Origin: a virus
Reading direction: 5' to 3' (one strand)
IMG/VR virus record: IMGVR_UViG_3300032326_000398
Location: 1 to 22,925 of that record
Length of the DNA stretch: 22,925 nucleotides
Below, piece after piece: positions 5,396 through 12,865 of this stretch. The first letter of the stretch is position 1; each line of letters opens with the position of its first letter. The notes under the pieces are model-generated. The model did not search any database and was not told the DNA's origin. It worked only from the letters and a program-made list of their open reading frames with translations. A program made the position numbers and the translations under genes.

Positions 5396-6268
5396 ATGGC
5401 ATCACGCGTTTCATACTCACGATATTCTATGTGGTCAACTTGTCCACAACAATACAAGCTGAACTATATAGATAAGTTAGGCGTTTACTCTGGTAGTATT
5501 CACACAATCTTTGGTACTGCATTCCACGAAACCTTACAACACTATCTGGATATATTCTATAATAAAACCAAGAAGGAGGCAAACGAAATCAACTTACCAC
5601 AACTACTCAAAGAACGGCTTGTAGATACTTTTAAGAAGGAGCATGAAGGATTTGAGGAAGGTAAATTTGTATGTACCAAAGAAGAACTTATGGAGTTCTA
5701 TTCCGATGGAGTTATTTGTTTGGAATATTTCAAAAAGCATGGTGATGATTTCTTCACAAAGAAAGGGTGGGAGCTAGTAGGTATTGAATTACCACTAAAC
5801 GTTCAGTTAAAACCTAATGTAAGTATGTTGGGGTATTTGGATATAGTAATCCGCCACAAAGAGTTCAACCTATTAAAGATTATTGACTTCAAAACATCAA
5901 CACGCGGATGGTCAAAGGAACAAAAGGCGGACAAAACTAAACTAAACCAATTACTATTATACAAACATTATTATTCAGAGCAGTATGGGCATCCAATAGA
6001 TAGGATACAAGTTGAGTTCCAAATCATTAAACGTAAGATTAGTGAGAATACGGAATACACCATTCCACGTATTTCCAAATTAGTTCCCGCTAATGGTGGT
6101 CCATCGGTGGCTCGTGCAGTTAAAGATTTTATGAGGTTCGTAGATGAAGTATTTAACGAAGATGGTACTGATAACTTAAACGCAGATTATTCACCAAACC
6201 CTGGTGATAAAAATAAAAACTGCCGGTTTTGTGAGTTTAAGGATAGGTGTCCAGCATTTCAAAAATAA
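5396..6268 (+). CDS. Cas4/AddB-like PD-(D/E)XK exonuclease with Fe-S cluster motif (290 aa)
   Basis: The start at 5396 (TATTATG) is chosen because an upstream in-frame ATG at 5348 lies in the terminator and before the transcript start. Motifs in order are: SYSRYSMWSTCPQQY with Cys16; GTAFHE with His44; GYLD (146-149); the core IIDFKTS with Asp164 and Lys166; QLLLY (185-189) for the QxxxY motif; and C276-x2-C279-x5-C285 near the end. One N-terminal plus three C-terminal Cys, together with the RecB-type nuclease motifs, is the signature of the Cas4/AddB group, which binds a 4Fe-4S cluster and degrades or processes DNA ends. There is no helicase domain and no CRISPR locus. In phages such proteins act in replication or recombination or host DNA degradation; which applies here is open. 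Confidence 0.9.
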   Translation: MASRVSYSRYSMWSTCPQQYKLNYIDKLGVYSGSIHTIFGTAFHETLQHYLDIFYNKTKKEANEINLPQLLKERLVDTFKKEHEGFEEGKFVCTKEELMEFYSDGVICLEYFKKHGDDFFTKKGWELVGIELPLNVQLKPNVSMLGYLDIVIRHKEFNLLKIIDFKTSTRGWSKEQKADKTKLNQLLLYKHYYSEQYGHPIDRIQVEFQIIKRKISENTEYTIPRISKLVPANGGPSVARAVKDFMRFVDEVFNEDGTDNLNADYSPNPGDKNKNCRFCEFKDRCPAFQK

Positions 6269-6277
6269 TTTAATTTT

Positions 6278-6308
6278 TTTGTATGATTTTTTATTTTTTG
6301 TATATTTA
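6278..6308 (+). promoter_or_regulatory. Promoter for the ribbon-helix-helix gene
   Basis: TTTG (6278-6281), a 19-base spacer and TATATTTA (6301-6308). The expected transcript start at about 6314 means the gene must begin at 6322 or later, which rules out the in-frame ATG at 6283. Confidence 0.7.
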
Positions 6309-6333
6309 TATATACAAATATATGGAGAGTTAT

Positions 6334-6537
6334 ATGAAAAAAGCAGAAACTAAACTGACTTCGGTAAAGATAATCTCCGATTTATATCAAAAATTTAGAG
6401 TTTCGTCAATAAGTGAAAACGGAATAACGTTACAAAAATTAGTAAATCGGAGTATAAAACTTTATCTGAATGATGAAGATTACAAAAACAAACTAAACAA
6501 TTACAATCAATTACAAACAAGCGGTTCAGCATTTTAA
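6334..6537 (+). CDS. Small ribbon-helix-helix-like DNA-binding protein (67 aa)
   Basis: The start at 6334 is preferred because GGAGAG (6324-6329) lies four bases upstream, matching the GGAGG-TTATATG arrangement of the leftward gene at 107. An ATG at 6322 in the same frame would add four residues. The sequence KLTSVKIISDLYQKFRVSSI reads as a beta strand then a helix, followed by a turn (ENGI), and TLQKLVNRSIKLYLND as the second helix, the layout of Arc/CopG-type proteins. These bind DNA as dimers through the paired strands and often repress transcription. A regulator of the phage promoters, perhaps at the inverted repeats near the left end, is a reasonable guess but not shown. Confidence 0.6.
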   Translation: MKKAETKLTSVKIISDLYQKFRVSSISENGITLQKLVNRSIKLYLNDEDYKNKLNNYNQLQTSGSAF

Positions 6538-6543
6538 CAAGTT

Positions 6544-7938
6544 ATGGCAAAAAAGAAAATTCTACTACTTTCTGATGACCTACGGATGGCAAGCGGTATT
6601 GCAAATATGTCAAAGCAATTCGTATTAGGTACATTGAAAGATTTCGATTGGGTACAAATCGGTGCAGCAGTAAAACATCCAGAAGAGGGTAAGATTATGG
6701 ATTTGTGTGATGATGTTCGTAAGAGAACGGGTATCGAAGACGCATATGTAAAAATCTATCCATCATCGGGATATGGTACTGCGGATTCATTACGGCAAAT
6801 CATCAATATGGAAAACCCAGATGCAATCCTACACTTTACAGACCCGAGGTATTGGATTTGGTTATACCAAATTGAGCACGAAATTCGTCAAAACATTCCA
6901 ATCCTATTCTATCACATTTGGGATGATTTACCAGACCCACAATACAACAGAGATTATTTGGAGAGTTGTGATTGGGTTGGTACTATATCAAGACAAACCT
7001 ATGGTATTACTCGTAGAGTATGGGGTATGGATGCTAAATCACGTTGGAAGCAACCTGCGGATTGGCAAGTAAAGTATGTACCACATGGTATTAACTCTAC
7101 GGATTATAAACCAACACAAATTGATGAAACATTCTACAAAGAGGTATTGGGTGATAAGAAATATGATTTCGTAGCATATTGGAACAACCGAAACATTCGT
7201 AGAAAGCAAGCAATTGATGTGATTGTTTCATTCAGAGATTTCGTAAATAATCTACCAGAAGAAAAACGTGATAAATGTGCGTTATTAATGCACACACAAA
7301 AGGTAGATGAAAATGGAACTGATTTACCAAAGGTAGTAGCAGATTTATGTCCAGGTATTAATGTTATATTTGATGATAGAAAGTGGAATGAGGCACAATT
7401 AAATCAACTATACAACATTGCAGATGTTACATTAAACATTTCATCGGCAGAAGGATTTGGATTGGCTAGTGCAGAAAGTATCGTAGCAGGAACACCAATC
7501 ATTGTAAACGTTACAGGTGGATTGCAAGACCAATGTGGTTTCCGTTGGAAAGATAGTGGGGTAGCATTAAACGAAGAAGATTATGTAGAGATTGGTTCTT
7601 TGCATGATTGGAGAAAGTTCGAAGATAAATTAACTTGGGGAGATTGGGTAATTCCAGTATGGAGTCGTTCTCGTTCTTATACAGGTTCACCACCAACGCC
7701 ATACATTATGGAAGACCACGTTGATAACTTTGAAGTAGCATCAGCGTTGCGTGAGTTATACAATATGAGTAGAGAAGAAAGAAAAGCATTAGGATTGAAA
7801 GGTAGAGAGTGGGCTTTAGGTGAAGGTGGATTATCATTAGAGAATATGTGTAAAACTATGGCAGATGGCATCAATGATGCATTGGAAAACTTTACACCGA
7901 GAAAGAAACACGAGATTTTTACATTAGATATTAAATAA
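6544..7938 (+). CDS. GT-B fold glycosyltransferase, GT4-like (464 aa)
   Basis: A two-domain glycosyltransferase. The N-terminal domain starts with KILLLSDDLRMASGIAN, where the Gly-containing loop binds acceptor. The C-terminal domain has NRNIRRKQAIDVIVSF (215-230), like the phosphate-contacting R/K motif, and SSAEGFGLASAES with Glu303 and Glu311 in the EX7E motif that binds the nucleotide sugar, followed by GTPIIVNVTGGLQDQ. The length suits a full GT-B enzyme. No membrane segment is seen, so it acts in the cytoplasm. It opens a block of six sugar- and methyl-transfer genes with very small gaps. Donor and acceptor are unknown; decoration of virion proteins or host surface glycans is inferred from context. 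Confidence 0.88.
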   Translation: MAKKKILLLSDDLRMASGIANMSKQFVLGTLKDFDWVQIGAAVKHPEEGKIMDLCDDVRKRTGIEDAYVKIYPSSGYGTADSLRQIINMENPDAILHFTDPRYWIWLYQIEHEIRQNIPILFYHIWDDLPDPQYNRDYLESCDWVGTISRQTYGITRRVWGMDAKSRWKQPADWQVKYVPHGINSTDYKPTQIDETFYKEVLGDKKYDFVAYWNNRNIRRKQAIDVIVSFRDFVNNLPEEKRDKCALLMHTQKVDENGTDLPKVVADLCPGINVIFDDRKWNEAQLNQLYNIADVTLNISSAEGFGLASAESIVAGTPIIVNVTGGLQDQCGFRWKDSGVALNEEDYVEIGSLHDWRKFEDKLTWGDWVIPVWSRSRSYTGSPPTPYIMEDHVDNFEVASALRELYNMSREERKALGLKGREWALGEGGLSLENMCKTMADGINDALENFTPRKKHEIFTLDIK

Positions 7939-7941
7939 GTT

Positions 7942-9207
7942 ATGGCAGAAGTTAAAAAACCTTTACTATTATTTCAAGGACCCGTATCTACAAGGAGTGG
8001 ATATGGGGACCATGCACGAGATTTGGTTCGTTCCCTAATTCAATTGGATAAATACGATGTTCGTATCATTTCAACTCGTTGGGGAGCAACTCCAATGACA
8101 GCACTAACTGCCGAAGATGGTGAAATCTTACAAAGAATTGTTGTTGGTGTAGATAGAAAACCAGATGTATATATCCAAGTTACAGTACCAAATGAGTTCC
8201 AACCTATGGGTACTTACAACATTGGTATTACGGCTGGTATTGAAACTACGGCTTGTTCGGTTGATTTCATACAAGGATGCAATCGTATGGATTTGATTAT
8301 TGTACCATCGGAGTTTTCTAAAGATGTATTGGTTAAAACTATTTATAGTGAAACTGATAGAAATACCCAAAGGGTAATCAAAGAACACAAATTAGAAAAA
8401 CCAATTGAGGTTTTGTTTGAAGGATACAATGAAAAGTTCTTTGGTAAGAAAGCAGAAATCAAAATGCCAGAATTGGATAAAGTAAAAGAAGATTTTGCTT
8501 ATCTATTTGTAGGGCATTGGTTGAAAGGTGAATTAGGACACGATAGAAAGGATGTGGGTATGATGATTAAATCATTCTGTCACGCCTTTAGAGGACAAAA
8601 GAACCCACCTGCACTTATTCTTAAAACTAGTTCAGCAGGTTTCTCTGTAATGGATAGAGAAGCAACTATGGGTAAATTAGAAGAGGTTACGGAAGAGTTT
8701 GGTAAAAACATCCCATCAATCTATTTACTACATGGTGAGTTAAGTGATGAAGAAATGAATGCACTATACCAACACCCAAAGGTAAAAGCTATGGTTTCAT
8801 TTACACATGGTGAAGGATTTGGTAGACCATTATTAGAGTTCAGTTTAACTGGTAAGCCAGTAGTTGCATCTAATTGGAGTGGACATTTAGATTTCTTAAA
8901 AAGTGGTGCAGTATTATTAGATGGTGAGTTGAAAGATGTACATCCATCTGCGCAAGACCAATTCATTTTAGAAGGAACAAAGTGGTTCTATGTAAATTAT
9001 ACGGGAGCAATTAAAGCATTTACTGATATTTATAAGGGATACGATAAGTACAAAATTGCATCACAACAATTAGGAAAGCAAAACCAACAAAACTTTGGTT
9101 TGGAAAAAATGACTAAATTGTTTGATACTATTTTAACTAAATATGTTCCAACAATAAAGCAGTTTATTCCATTAAACATTCCAAAGTTGACTAAAGTAGA
9201 TGAATAA
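7942..9207 (+). CDS. GT-B fold glycosyltransferase, GT4-like (421 aa)
   Basis: A second GT-B enzyme, distinct in sequence from the one before it. The N-terminal loop RSGYGDHARDLVRSL (19-33) is a typical acceptor-side motif. Conserved C-terminal parts include FVGHWLKGELGHDRKDVGMM, VSFTHGEGFGRPLLEFSLTG with Glu291 and Glu299 of the EX7E motif, then KPVVASNWSGHLDFL. It follows the 6544 gene by three bases with AGTTATG and overlaps the next gene by eight. Two adjacent GT-B enzymes suggest consecutive steps on one glycan. No membrane anchor is visible. Confidence 0.88.
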   Translation: MAEVKKPLLLFQGPVSTRSGYGDHARDLVRSLIQLDKYDVRIISTRWGATPMTALTAEDGEILQRIVVGVDRKPDVYIQVTVPNEFQPMGTYNIGITAGIETTACSVDFIQGCNRMDLIIVPSEFSKDVLVKTIYSETDRNTQRVIKEHKLEKPIEVLFEGYNEKFFGKKAEIKMPELDKVKEDFAYLFVGHWLKGELGHDRKDVGMMIKSFCHAFRGQKNPPALILKTSSAGFSVMDREATMGKLEEVTEEFGKNIPSIYLLHGELSDEEMNALYQHPKVKAMVSFTHGEGFGRPLLEFSLTGKPVVASNWSGHLDFLKSGAVLLDGELKDVHPSAQDQFILEGTKWFYVNYTGAIKAFTDIYKGYDKYKIASQQLGKQNQQNFGLEKMTKLFDTILTKYVPTIKQFIPLNIPKLTKVDE

Positions 9208-9733
9208 CCTATACTATTATATTCCATACTTTTATTTAGAAAGAAATACTACCAAAAATCAAATAAAAAATGGTGGGTTTTATAGATTGTATGGGTATGA
9301 TTATGTAGATGGAACAAAAAAAGCATATGGAGCTTCACAAACTCCACTCTTATTGGTATTGGGTTTTAACAGAGGTGATAAATTATTACATTGCATAAAG
9401 TTAAACTCAATACCTTTAAGGGTATTTAGTCAATTGATGAAAAAGATACAAGACCAATTGTATGTAGTTGCTTTGTTGAAAGATATACAAGATACAAACA
9501 CAGAATTAAGTGAAAACTTACAATATAGTAAAGAAGGTAAAGCAATAAAGATAGATAGAACAGGTTCTCAATTTTATCAAAAGCAAGTTAAAAATAATAC
9601 ACTACTTAAAAACTACGATTGTTATAGAACCTATAAAATACCTGGATTAAAACGATTGGGTGAAATATATTTCAACGTAGAAAAGTTGGGTAAGAAAATA
9701 GGTTTAACAATACAACCTGTTGGTAGACAATAA
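9200..9733 (+). CDS. Unknown phage protein (177 aa)
   Basis: A 177-residue protein of mixed alpha/beta character. The part GGFYRLYGYDY, DGTKKAYGASQTPLLLVLGF and KLLHCIKLNSIPLRVFSQLM recalls a family of unassigned T4-like phage proteins in which YxFxYDPK is followed by a PLxxxxG strand and an xGxNxxYLP turn; this comparison is from memory and weak. The gene overlaps the preceding glycosyltransferase by eight bases and sits inside the glycan cassette, yet has no transferase motif. It may be a virion or accessory protein that is a target or helper of the glycosylation, which is speculation. Confidence 0.65.
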   Translation: MNNLYYYIPYFYLERNTTKNQIKNGGFYRLYGYDYVDGTKKAYGASQTPLLLVLGFNRGDKLLHCIKLNSIPLRVFSQLMKKIQDQLYVVALLKDIQDTNTELSENLQYSKEGKAIKIDRTGSQFYQKQVKNNTLLKNYDCYRTYKIPGLKRLGEIYFNVEKLGKKIGLTIQPVGRQ

Positions 9734-9741
9734 AATAGATT

Positions 9742-10368
9742 ATGAAAATAAGTTACGCAGTTACAGTATCCAATGAAATAATTGAGATACAAAATCTTAT
9801 AGGGAGATTATCCGCCCACAAACGTGAGGAAGATGAAATCATAGTTCAATTTGATTCCCCCACCGCAACGATTCCAGTTGTTGAATATCTAAACAAATCA
9901 GTAATAGATGGTTCAATTCAACGTTTAGTATCCTATCCATTAAATGGTGATTTCGGACAATTCAAACAGCACTTAAATCAAAATTGTAGTGGAGATTGGA
10001 TTTTCCAATTAGATGCAGATGAAGATTTAGAACCAACACTCATAGAAAACCTACATACTATTTTAGAGGGAAACACAGAGATAGATATGTTTTGGCTACC
10101 ACGCATTAACATCGTAAATGGTTTAACACCAGAAGATATTACAAAGTGGGGATGGAACATAAGTGAGCAGGGTTGGGTAAATTATCCAGATGTACAAGGT
10201 AGATTGTACCGAAACAAACAAGGTATTTATTGGGCAGGTAAAGTGCATGAGAAAGTGCAAGGATACGAAAGTTATTCTATTTTCCCACCAGAAGAAATAT
10301 ATTCAATCAAACACATAAAGGATATAGAACGTCAAAGAAAACAAAACGATTTCTATGAGCAATTATAA
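9742..10368 (+). CDS. GT-A glycosyltransferase, family 2-like (208 aa)
   Basis: A compact family 2-type enzyme. The N-terminal beta strand and loop (MKISYAVTVSNEIIEIQNLI) fit the nucleotide-binding start, and CSGDWIFQLDADEDLEPTL (residues 82-100) carries the DAD form of the DxD metal-binding motif. Later YPDVQGRLYRNKQGIYWAGK and the HEKVQGYE segment match the acceptor side of GT2 enzymes that end in a VHE motif. At 208 residues it is near the minimal size for this fold. It begins eight bases after the unknown gene and overlaps the next by 14 bases, so it belongs to the cassette. Confidence 0.85.
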   Translation: MKISYAVTVSNEIIEIQNLIGRLSAHKREEDEIIVQFDSPTATIPVVEYLNKSVIDGSIQRLVSYPLNGDFGQFKQHLNQNCSGDWIFQLDADEDLEPTLIENLHTILEGNTEIDMFWLPRINIVNGLTPEDITKWGWNISEQGWVNYPDVQGRLYRNKQGIYWAGKVHEKVQGYESYSIFPPEEIYSIKHIKDIERQRKQNDFYEQL

Positions 10369-11023
10369 AGAAGTTTCAGTAGTTCTTACCGCATGTAATA
10401 GACCTGATTTGTTAGAGAAAACTTTGGATAGTTTCCATAAGTTTAACACACATCCAATCAAAAAGTTTATAGTGATTGATGATAGTGGTGTAGTTGGTTG
10501 TAATAATGACTTGATTAAAAAGTATCCACTAATAAAGTTTATAGATAATCCACAAAACATTGGACAAGTTCGTAGTATAGATAAAGCATACTCTATGATT
10601 ACAACTCCTTATGTATTCCATATGGAAGAAGATTGGGAGTTCTACAAAGAAGGATTCATTGAGGCTTGCTTGGAGGTTATTGATTTGGATGAAAAAATTA
10701 TATGTGTATGGACTAGAGACCAAAATGATATATTACATCCATTATTATCAGATGTCTATTTGACCGAAAGTGGTAATAAAATACAAAGAGTTAGTTGGGG
10801 ATTCGATGGGCATTGGCATGGGTTTACATTCAATCCATCATTAAAGAAAATGAAAGATTACCCAACGAATGGATACACTCCAATTGGTAGGGAATTAGAA
10901 TTGAGTAAGTATTATTATTCATTGGGATACTTTGCTATGGCATTCAAAGAAGGATATTGTAAACACGCTGGTTGGGGTAGACATGTAACGGATGTTGGTG
11001 AGGATGGACAACATCAAAAATAA
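10355..11023 (+). CDS. GT-A glycosyltransferase, family 2-like, with EED in place of DxD (222 aa)
   Basis: Starts with KEVSVVLTACNRPDLLEKTL, the classic family 2 opening, then KKFIVIDDSG and PQNIGQVRSIDKAY (67-79), which match the nucleotide-sugar domain. The metal motif position reads FHMEEDWEF (88-96), so Glu-Glu-Asp replaces DxD, a known variation in some GT2 members. The C-terminal half is rich in W, G and H (WGFDGHWHGFTFNP, HAGWGRHVTDVGEDG), probably the acceptor-binding part. It overlaps the previous gene by 14 bases. The substrate is unknown. Confidence 0.82.
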   Translation: MSNYKEVSVVLTACNRPDLLEKTLDSFHKFNTHPIKKFIVIDDSGVVGCNNDLIKKYPLIKFIDNPQNIGQVRSIDKAYSMITTPYVFHMEEDWEFYKEGFIEACLEVIDLDEKIICVWTRDQNDILHPLLSDVYLTESGNKIQRVSWGFDGHWHGFTFNPSLKKMKDYPTNGYTPIGRELELSKYYYSLGYFAMAFKEGYCKHAGWGRHVTDVGEDGQHQK

Positions 11024-11031
11024 TAAATAAA

Positions 11032-11667
11032 ATGACTATTGAGGAATGGGAAGATAAATTAAAAGAATCCATCGTAAAAAATGTAAAAACTATTATAGAA
11101 CATTTAAACGATGGTGATACATTTGTTGATATTGGAGCAAATACAGGCTTACTTACACAACTTGTAATAGATGGTATGAAATCAGATGGTAAACAACTGA
11201 AAAATGTTGTTATGTTTGAACCAATAGAAATGTACTACAACGAATGTGTAAATAAATTTGGAGATAAATCAAACTTTATTATAGAAAACCTTGCATTAAG
11301 CGATGATGATACCGATAAAACAATTTATGCATCGCAAGAAAACTTTGGATACAATAAAATATACAAACAAGGAATGGAAGTGCAACCGCACGATGAGTAT
11401 ATTATCAAATGTAAAACATTCAGTAATTGGATGTTAGATGGTAAAATTCATAAAATCAACTTTATAAAAATAGATGCAGAAGGACACGATGTTGAAATTA
11501 TATATGGTATGTTGGATTGGCTTCGAAGTAGTAATTTGAGACCTTATATTTTATTTGAACGTGGTTGGTATGAGGATAGAGAAACCGAATTGGCTAACAT
11601 ATTAAAAGATGATTTCAACTATATAGTAGAAGATTTAGGAACAGATTGGTTATTAAAACAAAAATAG
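11032..11667 (+). CDS. FkbM-type SAM-dependent methyltransferase (211 aa)
   Basis: SAM-binding motif I is FVDIGANTGLLTQ (31-43), motif II MFEP (61-64), and the FkbM hallmark FIKIDAEGHDVEIIYGM is at 144-160. FkbM enzymes methylate hydroxyl groups on sugars or other small molecules, and in phages and bacteria they often stand next to glycosyltransferases. That is the case here, with GT2 genes on both sides and gaps of 8 and 3 bases. It most likely caps or alters the glycan made by its neighbours. The length is normal for the family and no truncation is seen. Confidence 0.9.
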   Translation: MTIEEWEDKLKESIVKNVKTIIEHLNDGDTFVDIGANTGLLTQLVIDGMKSDGKQLKNVVMFEPIEMYYNECVNKFGDKSNFIIENLALSDDDTDKTIYASQENFGYNKIYKQGMEVQPHDEYIIKCKTFSNWMLDGKIHKINFIKIDAEGHDVEIIYGMLDWLRSSNLRPYILFERGWYEDRETELANILKDDFNYIVEDLGTDWLLKQK

Positions 11668-11670
11668 ATT

Positions 11671-12825
11671 ATGCTAACAATAGTTATACCAGCTTACAAT
11701 AATGTTGATTATCTTAAACTTTGTTATGAAAGTATAAGAGAAAGTAGTAAAGATGTAGAGTTAATTATATTCAACGATGGTAGTTCAGATGGTACTACTG
11801 AATGGTTAAATGGATTAACAGATTCTCATTTACAATATGAAATATTTGATGAAAGAATAGGTCATACCATACTATATGATAAAGGATTCCAGATGGCTAA
11901 AACCGAATATGTAGGGATACTACACGCGGATATGGTTGTTTCTAAAAATACCATACCATCAATCATAGATAATTTAGATAAAAACAAAATATTATCCCTT
12001 ACTTGTATAGAACCACCAATACATCCTGCGGGAGTTGAAAAGATTCAAATGGATTTTGGTATGTATCCACAAGATTTTAATATGGAATCATTCAATGATT
12101 TTTGTATTAATTTAGAAACCCAATCAAACGGTAAAACGCATGATTCATTATTTGCACCCTGGTTTGTAAATAAAGAAGAATACTTAAATAGAATCGGTTC
12201 GCATGATACTCTTTTTGCACCATATGGTTGGGAAGATTCTGACATATTTGTTCGCATGGTTTTAGCCGGATTTGATATTATTAGAATGCAAGATACATTC
12301 GTTTATCATTTTACACAAAGAGGGCATAAATGGAAAAACGGAAAAGTTGGAGAGTTTAATAATGATTATCAGCAACAGATGTTTAATATGCAACGTGAGT
12401 TTATCCGTAAATGGGGAACTGATATGTGTAGGGATAATGAGCATAGACCAGTTAGTATAATTAAATACGATATTGGTTTGGTTATGGATAATGCAAGGGA
12501 GGATGTAATTGGGTATTTAGAACCATATTTCTCAAACATATATTGTGATACTGAAATAGCAGTTGATTATCTGTCCAACGAACTACGTCTTACCAAAGTA
12601 GATATAAACAAAAAGTTTAGAGAAATTAATTCAGAACCCAAAAATGATGTAGTAGTTAAATGTAATTGTGATGATTTACTTGCAGACCAAAACAGATTTA
12701 GATTCCTAACTATACTACCTATGGTTATTGCAGATACAAATCAGTTGGGTAATTTCAAATACGATGTGTTTGATATATCGGTAAATAAACTAACGGAGTA
12801 TCAAAATTCATTAGTTAAACTTTAA
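11671..12825 (+). CDS. GT2 glycosyltransferase with galactosyltransferase-type WEDSD motif and extra C-terminal domain (384 aa)
   Basis: The N-terminus MLTIVIPAYNNVDYLKLCYE and FNDGSSDGT (34-42) are textbook family 2 motifs. The metal site reads GILHADMVV (82-90), and FAPYGWEDSDIFVRMVLAGF carries the WEDSD motif (187-191) found in polypeptide GalNAc- and galactosyltransferase-like GT2 enzymes, followed by HFTQRGHKW. From about residue 255 an additional 130-residue domain follows (KYDIGLVMDNAREDVIGYLE, KCNCDDLLADQNRF) that I do not recognise. It may bind the acceptor or a partner. The gene ends the cassette, three bases after the FkbM gene. Confidence 0.88.
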   Translation: MLTIVIPAYNNVDYLKLCYESIRESSKDVELIIFNDGSSDGTTEWLNGLTDSHLQYEIFDERIGHTILYDKGFQMAKTEYVGILHADMVVSKNTIPSIIDNLDKNKILSLTCIEPPIHPAGVEKIQMDFGMYPQDFNMESFNDFCINLETQSNGKTHDSLFAPWFVNKEEYLNRIGSHDTLFAPYGWEDSDIFVRMVLAGFDIIRMQDTFVYHFTQRGHKWKNGKVGEFNNDYQQQMFNMQREFIRKWGTDMCRDNEHRPVSIIKYDIGLVMDNAREDVIGYLEPYFSNIYCDTEIAVDYLSNELRLTKVDINKKFREINSEPKNDVVVKCNCDDLLADQNRFRFLTILPMVIADTNQLGNFKYDVFDISVNKLTEYQNSLVKL

Positions 12826-12830
12826 TTTTA

Positions 12831-12838
12831 TATATTTA
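12831..12838 (+). promoter_or_regulatory. Possible weak promoter before the structural-like block
   Basis: TATATTTA lies 28 bases before the 12866 start and resembles the -7 boxes at 127-134 and 6301-6308, but no TTTG or alternative upstream box is seen at the right distance. The change from glycan genes to virion-like genes here makes a promoter plausible. Confidence 0.3.
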
Positions 12839-12865
12839 TATTGGTAAAACTATATATTAAAAAAT

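Noticed and set aside
6283-6333. Upstream starts for the ribbon-helix-helix gene
   Set aside because: The 6283 ATG precedes the -7 box of the gene's own promoter and the translation IFYFLYIYIYKY comes from AT-rich promoter DNA. The 6322 ATG is possible but overlaps the Shine-Dalgarno site used by 6334.
6773-7072. A 99-residue plus-strand frame within the first glycosyltransferase gene
   Set aside because: It is out of frame in a conserved enzyme and has no start signal; the glycosyltransferase frame carries all recognisable motifs.
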